Part shown: positions 8,785 through 15,655 of the stretch, piece after piece
How positions within the stretch are numbered: position 1 is the stretch's first letter
Layout: the number at the start of each line of letters is the position of its first letter
Origin: a virus
Virus record (IMG/VR): IMGVR_UViG_3300040976_000054
Span: 1 to 20,211 of that record
Length of the DNA stretch: 20,211 nt
Direction: 5' to 3' (one strand)
Translations under genes and position numbers: made by a program
Notes under the pieces: generated by a model
The model's database searches: none
Told to the model about the DNA's origin: nothing
Seen by the model: the letters and a program-made list of their open reading frames with translations, nothing else

Positions 8785-9011
8785 GATCTACCCTCTTCTT
8801 CTTTGATAAGTTTATTTAAATACCACTGTGCTTTTTTTAAATCCTCTAATTTGTTACCTTTTGTATCCGCCCTACTTATATACTTAACCACATTACCTAA
8901 TAAATATGCTCTAAAACCATAACCCGTAAATTTAGCTTTAATAAAGTCTATAGTTTCAACACCGCCTTTTGTGTAGTGTGCAGGGTGATTTACCATATCT
9001 TTTTCAACCAT
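8781..9011 (-). CDS. DUF3310 protein (T7 gp1.7-like family)
   Basis: 76 residues. NHPAHYTKGGVETIDFI at 8-24, then LLGNVVKYISRADTKGN and LEDLKKAQWYLNKLI match the DUF3310 consensus closely. T7 gp1.7, which belongs to this family, has been shown to be a nucleotide kinase for dTMP and dGMP; whether this short homologue keeps the activity is not known. The window's reductase and polymerase make a role in nucleotide supply reasonable. It overlaps the preceding gene by 8 bases. Confidence 0.85.
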   Translation of the reverse strand: MVEKDMVNHPAHYTKGGVETIDFIKAKFTGYGFRAYLLGNVVKYISRADTKGNKLEDLKKAQWYLNKLIKEEEGRS

Positions 9012-9363
9012 TTTTTACTCTATGCCAAGACATTATCGACGGGTCAATGTCATTGTTAAAACGAACATCAACGGCTTTCGTAAAATGTTTTTCAATTCTT
9101 CTATAACAAGTTTGTTTACTGCCCCAAGTTCTTAAACAATAATAAAATTGGTTACTGTTAACTTTTATAATATGTAGTTTTTTTTCCTCAGCCAATTCAG
9201 TTAACAGTCTTCTAACATGCACCTCATTAGCTTTATATTTTTCAGCAAAATTTTGAGTCGTGTAAGCAAGCTTAGTTGGACAATTAATAAAAGTTTGTAA
9301 AATATCTTCTTTAATTTCTTGGGTCTTTTGTTTATTACCGAATTTTTCCCACTTAACAGTCAT
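9004..9363 (-). CDS. Possible winged-helix DNA-binding protein
   Basis: 119 residues. Residues 20-76 could form a helix-turn-helix with wing: ILQTFINCP, then TTQNFAEKYKANEVHVRRLLTELAEEKKLHIIKVNSNQFYYC. The C-terminal part is basic with two Cys. It would be a DNA-binding regulator if real, but this is a weak match judged by eye. It is read from a G-rich ribosome-binding site (TAGGGGGTAACA), two bases after the end of the Cas4-like gene. Confidence 0.5.
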   Translation of the reverse strand: MTVKWEKFGNKQKTQEIKEDILQTFINCPTKLAYTTQNFAEKYKANEVHVRRLLTELAEEKKLHIIKVNSNQFYYCLRTWGSKQTCYRRIEKHFTKAVDVRFNNDIDPSIMSWHRVKNG

Positions 9364-9365
9364 TG

Positions 9366-10025
9366 TTACCCCCTACCGTTGTGTTCACAATCTGTGACTG
9401 GACAATAATTTTTACATGTAAAGTTTTGCTTGGGGTTCCAAACATCAAACTTATAAGCTTTTTCTAAACGCTCGGTTTCTGTAGAAAACTTACCCCATAT
9501 TTCTGAAATTTGTGGTCTAGTGTAGTTTTTTTTAATTAAATTTTTTGCTACCACAAACAACAAACCCGCCTTTATTTTTTGTATTTTTGGAAAATGCTTA
9601 AACGTAGCTAAACTTAATAAATCTAATTGTTTAGTATCAGCGTAACGTGCATTTTTCCCAGTTTTATAATCCACCACATATGCACTACTTTTATTGTTTA
9701 CAATCAAATCTGCAATGCCCCGCCACCAAACATATTTATCTTTAAAACTACAAGGCTCTAATTCTTTTGTTAACCCCATTTCATATTCACAAAGTTTTTC
9801 TCCCTCTAATTTTTTTAAAACATTTAGATAAGGTTCTAAATAACTAAACTGAGGAGGAATAGCTGCATCTTCTCGTATATAATTCTCTGCTGCCTTGTGC
9901 GCTTCTTTCCCATAAAACATTGCTTGACTTTCTTCTTGCGGTATGTCTTTCTTTACTCGCAACCTATAATATTTCCTAGGGCATTGTTGGAACAAAGAAA
10001 GAGAAGAATAAGACCACCTAACCAT
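9366..10025 (-). CDS. Cas4-like PD-(D/E)XK nuclease, probable Fe-S protein
   Basis: 219 residues when read from ATG at 10025 (an 8-base overlap with the polymerase gene, the same as at four other junctions here); a GTG at 10049 is an alternative start. The N-terminal YSSLSLFQQCPRKYY has Cys15, the core GIADLIV...AYVVDYKTGK supplies the Asp and D-x-K metal-binding residues, and the C-terminus has C204, C208 and C213. One early plus three late Cys is the Cas4/AddB iron-sulfur pattern. Members act as exonucleases that resect or process DNA ends. There is no CRISPR array or other cas gene here, so it is more likely a phage replication or recombination nuclease. Confidence 0.82.
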   Translation of the reverse strand: MVRWSYSSLSLFQQCPRKYYRLRVKKDIPQEESQAMFYGKEAHKAAENYIREDAAIPPQFSYLEPYLNVLKKLEGEKLCEYEMGLTKELEPCSFKDKYVWWRGIADLIVNNKSSAYVVDYKTGKNARYADTKQLDLLSLATFKHFPKIQKIKAGLLFVVAKNLIKKNYTRPQISEIWGKFSTETERLEKAYKFDVWNPKQNFTCKNYCPVTDCEHNGRG

Positions 10026-11826
10026 AGGTATCACCAACTTCTGTTTCACAATTTAAAGGTAAGTCTGAACACCAACTTGGTCTCCAAGTCATACACTTTG
10101 TTACGTATTCTTTAGCTGCTTCTGCTTCTTCTCTTTTTGCAATACAAGCCACTGCGTCATGCACCGTTAAAACAACCTTATATTTTTTAGCAATTCTTAA
10201 CATCTGCTCTCCAATAACACACCTTGCCACTGCTTGACAAATATTCTCAACCACTTTGCCACCGTAGATGTTTATTCGGTCTTTTCTGCTCTTGTAAGAA
10301 AAAAAAGTCTGTCCTGCAACATCTTGTTGTTTTTTCAAGTCGGGGTACTTTAGCAGTAATCCATTAGGTAAATAAAACCCTAAATTTGGTATAATGCTTA
10401 AAGCCTGAGTTTGCTTTGATACTTCTATATATTTACCTTTAATTATAGCTTCTAACCCTAGCTGCGCCTGTTTCCAAAATTTTGGGATGTGTGGGTACAC
10501 TTTTCTATAAGTGTGTATTATTTTTTTACATTCTTCAGCACCTAAATTTTTCCCGAAAGTTTTTAATTGGATACTAAATTTCATTGCCCCCATCGAATAA
10601 CCACAACCCAATATTGTTGTTTTGCCTACGAAACGTTGCTCACTTGTTATATCCTCCACTGGCCTGTTATATATCGCAGAAGCCATTATCTTATATACAT
10701 CATCCCCATTACGAAATGCTTCTACCAAATCATGTTGTCCAGATAGCCAAGCCAACACTCTAGCTTCTATTTGTGAAGAGTCAGAATTTACTAGCACATA
10801 ACCTTTAGGAGCCCATATTGATTGCTTTAACACAGACTTTCTTGGAATATTTTGTAGATTTACGTTGTCGGATCCCCCCCACCTTCCTGTGTGCGCCGCA
10901 TAATATTTTAAAGGGACTGGAAGGCTACCACGATTACCTATATCAATAAAACGTTGGGTTCTTGTTTCTTCTAAAGTTGACTTTGTTCCAAGACGAGCCG
11001 CCACCAAATTTTGGACTTTCTCGTCGGGGTGCTCTTGTAGTTTTTTAAACCCCTCATCAGTTTTAGAAAAAGCGAATGTTTGTTTGCCTGTGCGAGGGCT
11101 AATTTTCATAGGAGGTTCGACACCAAGAGAAATAAGTTTATCAGCAAACTTTGGGTTTGACATCAACGTGTCTTTATCAGCTACACAATCTGCTAAAAGT
11201 TTTTCTTTCTCAGCTACCACATTCTTTAAGTGGTTCTCAAGAATTGTTAGGTCTAAATCAAGCACAGGTTGGGCAAACATGTTTATCGTTAAATCAATGA
11301 GCCTAAATTCTATCGCAGGGAACCCCTCGCTCATAATCTCAAATAGTTTTTTAGTTAACCTAACATCTTGTTTACAATATTCTCCGTAAGCCTGTAATTC
11401 AGTATCACTAAAGTCGGATCTGCGTTTACCAATAGCATCTAAGACTTCGGTTCCTTTTTTTCCAATGTTGTAGTATTCGGATAAGACTTTGAGACTTCCT
11501 CCCACTTCCGTACCATGCAAAGACCTTGCCATGCTAAGAGTGTCAAGCCACCCGATAGGCTGAATACCAAATTTCCAATTAAGGATAGCGGCATCAAACA
11601 AAGTGTTGTGAGCGAGACAATAACTTTCTGTCCAGTTATATGACATGAGGTCTCTTTTAATATCTTCAAATCTTCCTGAGAACCATCTACCTTCTTCTTC
11701 TCCTTGCTTGACACAAACCCCAATGACTTCAAATCTTTCATCACGTATGTACTCCTCAATTGTTAATTTTGATAGTGAAAATTTTTTATCGTAATAAGTC
11801 TCAAAATCTATCGTTAATATCTGCAT
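10018..11826 (-). CDS. polA: Family A DNA polymerase with 3'-5' exonuclease
   Basis: 602 residues, no 5'-3' exonuclease domain, as in phage replicative polymerases. The proofreading domain is intact: exo I DFE (D7, E9), exo II AHNTLFD (D78), exo III YCKQD (D154). In the polymerase domain TGRW lies at 313-316, motif A DSSQIE at 349-354, the fingers helix R398...K402...Y410, and motif C VHDA at 555-558. Leu406 stands where E. coli Pol I has Phe762. In motif C an Ala replaces the common Glu after HD. It would copy the phage genome. The start is preceded by AAAAGGAAACA and by the gap with a TATAAT box. Confidence 0.95.
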   Translation of the reverse strand: MQILTIDFETYYDKKFSLSKLTIEEYIRDERFEVIGVCVKQGEEEGRWFSGRFEDIKRDLMSYNWTESYCLAHNTLFDAAILNWKFGIQPIGWLDTLSMARSLHGTEVGGSLKVLSEYYNIGKKGTEVLDAIGKRRSDFSDTELQAYGEYCKQDVRLTKKLFEIMSEGFPAIEFRLIDLTINMFAQPVLDLDLTILENHLKNVVAEKEKLLADCVADKDTLMSNPKFADKLISLGVEPPMKISPRTGKQTFAFSKTDEGFKKLQEHPDEKVQNLVAARLGTKSTLEETRTQRFIDIGNRGSLPVPLKYYAAHTGRWGGSDNVNLQNIPRKSVLKQSIWAPKGYVLVNSDSSQIEARVLAWLSGQHDLVEAFRNGDDVYKIMASAIYNRPVEDITSEQRFVGKTTILGCGYSMGAMKFSIQLKTFGKNLGAEECKKIIHTYRKVYPHIPKFWKQAQLGLEAIIKGKYIEVSKQTQALSIIPNLGFYLPNGLLLKYPDLKKQQDVAGQTFFSYKSRKDRINIYGGKVVENICQAVARCVIGEQMLRIAKKYKVVLTVHDAVACIAKREEAEAAKEYVTKCMTWRPSWCSDLPLNCETEVGDTYG

Positions 11827-11847
11827 TGTTTCCTTTTTGTTTTTATT

Positions 11848-11871
11848 ATTATAGAACTGGTCAGAACTGGT
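11848..11871 (-). promoter_or_regulatory. TATAAT box with tandem 9-bp repeat ahead of the polymerase
   Basis: On the minus strand a consensus TATAAT (11848-11853) lies 22 bases before the polymerase ATG. No usual -35 box is seen at the right distance. Instead ACCAGTTCT occurs twice in a row (11863-11871 and 11853-11861), spaced 10 bp, one helical turn. This arrangement resembles promoters that need an activator bound at -35, and would let the polymerase gene be switched on separately. Function is inferred. Confidence 0.45.
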
Positions 11872-11877
11872 TGGGCA

Positions 11878-12186
11878 CTACAACGATCTACCCCCCAAAA
11901 TTTGACAGGTCGTTAGCATCGTCTCAACCATATTTATATTTTTTTCATTAATTATTAAAGTAAGCCCTTGGTTACTATCAATCTCTCTAAGGTTTTTTTC
12001 TTGCAGAGGTGTGGGTTTGTTGCCCCCTGCTTTACATTCAATACCAAAAAATTGTCCTTTGTAACAACCAATAATATCAGGCACACCACTTTTACCATAA
12101 CCCCCTGTTTGAGGAAATAAATAATATACCCCATGTTTTTTTAGTATTGCTACGACTTTGTTTTTAACTTTCTTCTCAGGTGTCAT
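11878..12186 (-). CDS. VRR-NUC domain nuclease
   Basis: 102 residues. GYGKSGVPDIIGCYKG followed by FFGIECKAGGNKPTPLQ gives the PD...ExK core of the VRR-NUC branch of PD-(D/E)XK nucleases: D36, E50 and K52, with the usual downstream Gln. Stand-alone VRR-NUC proteins of about 100 residues are common in phages and probably cut branched or structured DNA in replication or recombination. The start overlaps the stop of the gene before by 4 bases (ATGA). Its first residues MTPEKK repeat those of that gene. Confidence 0.88.
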   Translation of the reverse strand: MTPEKKVKNKVVAILKKHGVYYLFPQTGGYGKSGVPDIIGCYKGQFFGIECKAGGNKPTPLQEKNLREIDSNQGLTLIINEKNINMVETMLTTCQILGGRSL

Positions 12187-12518
12187 TGAGTAGTGTTTTC
12201 TAAATTTGATTGCATATGACTAATTATATCTTGTATATTTTTAATATCATCAAGAATTAAGAGTGTAGATTTCCTATGATTATCATATAGTTTTCCGTTG
12301 TCTGGAGAAGCTATATGCAGACAATCTAAAAATTGATTAGACGTACCTTCTAAAATATCTAACTGTTCTCCTAAAATAGTAATATCTTCTTTTACAAACT
12401 CCATACCTTGCGAAACCAACTTGTCATATGTGGGAAAAGTAAAAATAGTTTTTTCTGGTGTTGGTAACGTAGTAGGAGGTGTCCAATCACATTTTTTACT
12501 CTTTTTCTCTGGTGTCAT
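12183..12518 (-). CDS. Small protein of unknown function
   Basis: 111 residues, no motif recognised. A Lys/Pro-rich N-terminus (to about residue 25) is followed by mostly helical sequence with many Asp, Glu, Leu and Ile. It is the first gene after the promoter at 12553-12581, with GAGGTAAACAT before ATG, so it should be expressed early with the nuclease and polymerase. Its first six residues, MTPEKK, are the same as in the next gene, and the DNA coding for them is closely similar. Confidence 0.6.
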   Translation of the reverse strand: MTPEKKSKKCDWTPPTTLPTPEKTIFTFPTYDKLVSQGMEFVKEDITILGEQLDILEGTSNQFLDCLHIASPDNGKLYDNHRKSTLLILDDIKNIQDIISHMQSNLENTTQ

Positions 12519-12552
12519 ATGTTTACCTCACAATAGTAACATTAGTTTTACC

Positions 12553-12581
12553 ATACTATCTTTAAAGAAATATAATTGCAA
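12553..12581 (-). promoter_or_regulatory. Sigma70-like promoter of the polymerase-reductase operon
   Basis: On the minus strand TTGCAA (12576-12581) and TAGTAT (12553-12558) are separated by 17 bases. It lies directly downstream of the terminator at 12640-12669 and about 35 bases before the next ATG. The block ACCCCTTGCAAT is nearly the same as that of the promoter at 19945-19975 (ACCCTTGCAAT), which suggests a shared early promoter class. Confidence 0.65.
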
Positions 12582-12603
12582 GGGGTAAATGTAAAACACA
12601 AAA

Positions 12604-12633
12604 AGAAAAGTGACAGTGCTTCGTCATGTTTCC
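12604..12633. repeat. 30-bp palindromic element, copy 1
   Basis: Core TGAC-N-GTGCT-NN-GTCA on the plus strand with A-rich left and T-rich right flanks that can pair. It matches the copy at 18173-18202 at 25 of 30 positions. It lies between the terminator and the promoter of the second operon, 22 bases upstream of the -35 box, where an operator or activator site would be expected. Confidence 0.7.
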
Positions 12634-12639
12634 ACACAT

Positions 12640-12669
12640 AAAAAAGGGCACACCCCGAAAGATGTGCCC
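12640..12669 (-). terminator. Intrinsic terminator with UUCG loop
   Basis: On the minus strand GGGCACATCT pairs with GGGTGTGCCC (10 bp including two or three G-U pairs) around a TTCG loop, and six T follow at once (12640-12645). It lies about 40 bases after the stop of the gene ending at 12711 and before the next promoter, so it marks the end of the first transcription unit. Confidence 0.85.
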
Positions 12670-12710
12670 CATGTCAAGAAATAAAGTCGGCAAACGCTAT
12701 TTTAATTTAG

Positions 12711-13565
12711 TTAAAGTTGTGCTTCTGAGATATAATATAAAGAACATTTTCTTACCATATATCCTCCCATAAAACGATTATACAAACCATCACTATCAAA
12801 AAGTTTTACACCCATATTTCTTAAACATTCTCTTTGCTCTAAAAGTTTTAACGGTGTAATTTTTTGTTGCACAATCTCTGGCAGTTTACTAAAGTCTTTT
12901 GTTTCTGTGATAAAACGAGACTCTTCTGTGGGCTTGCTAAGGTCAGCAACCACATACGTTTCATCCTCTGTGATTACAACAGCATACCCTTTTCGTTTAT
13001 CCTGTTCTTCTTGCAAAGCCTTAGCAATCATATAATTAGATAAACTCCCCTTTAAAATCTCTTTATCCTCTTCAGATTTAAAATCTAAACTAACATTTTG
13101 CAGTGCATCTGGTTCTCCTATTAAGAATCGTAATAACCCATGTTGGATTTCGTTACCGTTACTAAACTTTTGTAGAACATTACCCATACTGATACTTGCT
13201 CTATGGCTGTCCACAATCTTAGACAAGTTACTAGCAATAGCTTCTTGTGCAATTTGAACCTCTCTAGCAGTTTCTTTAGGAGTGTTACCTGCAAAACATC
13301 TCACACACTCTAATAGCACAGGTCTCATGTGTACAGAGGTTTTTTCATGATATGGCGCTTTTTGGTTTAAAATCTTACTTTGTGACTCAACTGAATATAG
13401 TTCTTTGTCTTGTCTTTTGTGCTTACCAAAAGCTATCGCACCTACCTCTCGCCAACCAACAAAAACCCTTAACTGAAATTCGCTAATATAAGTAAACCAC
13501 ACGTTTGGAATATACTTGCGTATTTCTTTTTGTAGTTGTTCAAGTTTATCAAATGTTGTTTCCAT
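12711..13565 (-). CDS. Protein of unknown function
   Basis: 284 residues, soluble, no domain recognised. The N-terminal part (to about 65) is mixed strand and helix with aromatic residues (VWFTYISEFQLRVFVGWREVGAIAFG). The middle is helical and the end has Arg, Tyr and Cys residues. It is the last gene before the terminator at 12640-12669. A ribosome-binding site (AAGGAG) lies within the end of the membrane-protein gene, with which it overlaps by 17 bases. Being last in the unit that holds the MoxR/VWA module, it might act with it, but nothing in the sequence proves this. Confidence 0.6.
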   Translation of the reverse strand: METTFDKLEQLQKEIRKYIPNVWFTYISEFQLRVFVGWREVGAIAFGKHKRQDKELYSVESQSKILNQKAPYHEKTSVHMRPVLLECVRCFAGNTPKETAREVQIAQEAIASNLSKIVDSHRASISMGNVLQKFSNGNEIQHGLLRFLIGEPDALQNVSLDFKSEEDKEILKGSLSNYMIAKALQEEQDKRKGYAVVITEDETYVVADLSKPTEESRFITETKDFSKLPEIVQQKITPLKLLEQRECLRNMGVKLFDSDGLYNRFMGGYMVRKCSLYYISEAQL

Positions 13566-13830
13566 CGCTATCTCCTTTTTTATTTCTTATGTCTTTTACA
13601 ATACTCTCTAAGAGTAAAACGTATTTAATAAAATATGCGTTCTCGTAAATGTTAGCTACAGCAATTGCAGTCGCAACAACCACACATGGTATCAAGAAAT
13701 ATATCCCTTGATCTAAAGTCGTTTTTGCACTAGCCACAGCTTCAAAAATTACTCCACATATAAACCCAACTATAACCCAACCAAACGATTGAGCCAGTAC
13801 ACGTAAAATAGTCATTAAGCTTTGTTTCAT
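13549..13830 (-). CDS. Two-helix membrane protein
   Basis: 93 residues with two hydrophobic stretches, about 13-35 (FAQSFGWV to IFEAVA region) and about 43-62 (IYFLIPCVVVATAIAVANIY), followed by a charged C-terminus (KDIRNKKGDSDGNN). Size and two-segment layout recall class II holins, but the gene stands among early genes, not lysis genes, and no endolysin is near, so I do not call it a holin. The ribosome-binding site is G-rich (AAGGGGGTGGGAA). The next gene begins before this one ends. Confidence 0.6.
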   Translation of the reverse strand: MKQSLMTILRVLAQSFGWVIVGFICGVIFEAVASAKTTLDQGIYFLIPCVVVATAIAVANIYENAYFIKYVLLLESIVKDIRNKKGDSDGNNI

Positions 13831-13841
13831 TTCCCACCCCC

Positions 13842-14705
13842 TTAAAAGTTAAACTTCGATAAAATATCATCTACACCCTGCTTTACTTGTATTCGTGCAG
13901 GTCTAAAATCACGTAGGTCTTGTGCTTCATCTACAGTAGTAATTGTCAACTCCAAAGCTTTTCTTGCTTCTTCTAGCTTTGGGTCATTGCTAATATTGAG
14001 ATGCTTAAGCGAATCTACGAGTGATACAGCATTATCTAACAGAGAATCACGAAAGACTTTCTTATCGCCTTTAGTGTTGTCTGCTAACTTATCGCTCATA
14101 TTCTCAAGGTGCTTGTGCAGTCTGTCCCAAGCTGTTTGCATAGCTCTGCTAGTCTTTTCTTGTGCATCAACTTCATACTGCTTTTGCAACTCAACCTTAG
14201 CTTGTTCTTCCACATCAATGCGAAAGTCTCCCGATGTTGGCACAGGACTGAACACTAACTTAAAAGAAAACCTTGACTTTATATCTTCAACATCAGGGTA
14301 ATCAGAAGCATCATATGATGCACCAAGATTGTAGGCAGCCTCGGTTTTGAGGTCTACATAATTCCCAAGAAAGCCGTCCACATACCCCTGCCATTCCGTT
14401 TCCAAATGAGACATTGCACTTTTGTACTCCATGAAAGCAGATGAGGGCAACAACCTCACTCCGTTGTCGGTCCAAGGTAAAGTCCATTCATTGTGAGTCG
14501 CACGTACTCTCGCACTAAACTTAACAATGTCGTCTAACAACTGAGTTCCTGCAAATAATTTCTTATGCACAGTATTAGCTGCAGTCTTAGTGCCCTTTGC
14601 TTCATCTACTTCTTGTGAAGCACGTCTGTCAATCTTAACACCCGTCCAATTAGATATACTTAACTCGACTAGCATTGCACTTGTGTGTATTCCGATATCA
14701 CTCAT
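13842..14705 (-). CDS. DUF3150-like protein
   Basis: 287 residues from ATG at 14705, which is preceded by AAAGGGGAAACAA and overlaps the previous gene by 8 bases; the frame is open further upstream but lies inside that gene. The block KKLFAGTQLLDDIVKFSARVR, then HNEWTLPWTDNGVRLLP (about 71-87) and AFMEYK looks like DUF3150, a family of unknown function often coded near MoxR-type ATPases in phages and bacteria. The second half is helical, rich in Gln, Glu and Lys. Family assignment is from memory of the pattern. Here it lies six genes after a MoxR ATPase, so it is a possible third partner of the ATPase and VWA protein. Confidence 0.6.
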   Translation of the reverse strand: MSDIGIHTSAMLVELSISNWTGVKIDRRASQEVDEAKGTKTAANTVHKKLFAGTQLLDDIVKFSARVRATHNEWTLPWTDNGVRLLPSSAFMEYKSAMSHLETEWQGYVDGFLGNYVDLKTEAAYNLGASYDASDYPDVEDIKSRFSFKLVFSPVPTSGDFRIDVEEQAKVELQKQYEVDAQEKTSRAMQTAWDRLHKHLENMSDKLADNTKGDKKVFRDSLLDNAVSLVDSLKHLNISNDPKLEEARKALELTITTVDEAQDLRDFRPARIQVKQGVDDILSKFNF

Positions 14706-14934
14706 TTGTTTCCCCTTTAGTTTGTGTAGCAACTGCCAATAAATAAAGTTTTTGAAAATCTCTTTCATCAAAGGCTGATTCAGAAACCTCGCTCCATTCC
14801 TCATCATCTTTTAAATGATCTGTCGAGCCATCAGCTAAAGCTGGGGCAGATAGCAAAACACCATTTTCAAACTTCAACCAATTGCTACCATACTTAACCC
14901 AATATTTTTTTTGTAATTGAAAAGCTTCACTCAT
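14698..14934 (-). CDS. Small acidic protein of unknown function
   Basis: 78 residues, taken from ATG at 14934 because GGGGGGAG lies 6 bases upstream; a start at 14967 would lengthen it by 11 residues inside the previous gene. Sequence is acidic in the middle (HLKDDEEWSEVSESAFDERD) with several Trp and Tyr early on. No motif is recognised. It overlaps both neighbours by 8 bases, so it is read as part of the same operon. Confidence 0.55.
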   Translation of the reverse strand: MSEAFQLQKKYWVKYGSNWLKFENGVLLSAPALADGSTDHLKDDEEWSEVSESAFDERDFQKLYLLAVATQTKGETNE

Positions 14935-15130
14935 CTTTATCTCCCCCCACGTCAGGTAAACTGTCAAACTTCTGTTCTGCCTTTGCTATGATGTACCCAT
15001 CAATTTGTTGTTGGGTCTCTGAATGAATGTTAATAACAGACTTAAGTTGCTTTAGCGTCATGTTATCAACTTCCTCAATGGCTTCGGCATAACATATTTC
15101 TTGTAAAACCACGTTAGCTTCATTACTCAT
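14927..15130 (-). CDS. Small acidic protein of unknown function
   Basis: 67 residues, acidic, mostly helical, no motif recognised. Its ATG overlaps the stop of the gene before (TAATG), with AAAGGGGGCAG upstream, and its end overlaps the next gene by 8 bases. It is one of four small, unnamed proteins in a row between the VWA-like protein and the DUF3150-like protein. Confidence 0.55.
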   Translation of the reverse strand: MSNEANVVLQEICYAEAIEEVDNMTLKQLKSVINIHSETQQQIDGYIIAKAEQKFDSLPDVGGDKDE

Positions 15131-15468
15131 TACTGCCCCCTTTCTATTTCTCTTAGTCTTTGGTTATGTATTTCTTGATAGTCGTAGTCGTCCTTATTTT
15201 CTTCGCTCACTACAAACGGTTCATTGTTGTTTGACATGGTAAGAATATATATACTGTCCTCTAACTTAAATGACTTACCAGAATCCAACTGCTTTATAAC
15301 ATCTGCAAACTCGCTTTCGGTAAACCAGTAGAACAATTTACTATCTAATACTGCATGTTCATCAAAAAACCAATGTCCTAGTTCCTTGTTATCAGAATGT
15401 ACTCCCACGTCTACATTCAAACGTGCTCCGTCTACAAGTACTTCTGCAGCTTCAGTTCTTACTTCCAT
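15130..15468 (-). CDS. Small acidic protein of unknown function
   Basis: 112 residues, acidic, with an N-terminal half of alternating hydrophobic and polar residues (VLVDGARLNVDVGVH) that may form beta strands, followed by FDEHAVLDSKLFYWFTESEF and a charged end. No family recognised. It is read from AGAGGGGGGTAATC directly before ATG and overlaps the preceding gene by 17 bases. Confidence 0.6.
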   Translation of the reverse strand: MEVRTEAAEVLVDGARLNVDVGVHSDNKELGHWFFDEHAVLDSKLFYWFTESEFADVIKQLDSGKSFKLEDSIYILTMSNNNEPFVVSEENKDDYDYQEIHNQRLREIERGQ

Positions 15469-15655
15469 GATTACCCCCCTCTAGTTTTTGTTTAATAACT
15501 TCCCATGATACTTTTACATCCACATCTTCGTGGTTCTTGAGAACTGCTTCTATAGTGTTAATCGAGTCAAGTAAAATAAAATACTCTCTCGTAATCACAT
15601 TATTTAGATTCAGTTGTTTTCTCTCATCTCGGTTTAAGATTGGTTTAACTCTCAT
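15452..15655 (-). CDS. Small protein of unknown function
   Basis: 67 residues, charged and helical (LNRDERKQLNLNNVI, then a Leu/Ile/Val-rich centre). No motif recognised. The start overlaps the stop of the VWA-like gene by one base (TAATG), which suggests it is translated by the same ribosomes, so it may be linked to that protein's function. Confidence 0.55.
   Translation of the reverse strand: MRVKPILNRDERKQLNLNNVITREYFILLDSINTIEAVLKNHEDVDVKVSWEVIKQKLEGGNHGSKN

Noticed and set aside
9366-10025. CRISPR adaptation gene cas4
   Set aside because: The protein is Cas4-like but there is no CRISPR array or other cas gene; phage genomes carry such nucleases for DNA metabolism.
13549-13830. Holin
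   Set aside because: Two membrane segments fit, but the gene lies in the early region, with no endolysin or spanin near.
14605-14635. Fourth copy of the 30-bp palindromic element
   Set aside because: A GAAGCAC run with nearby GTCA is present but the spacing and the arms do not match; it lies in coding sequence without symmetry.
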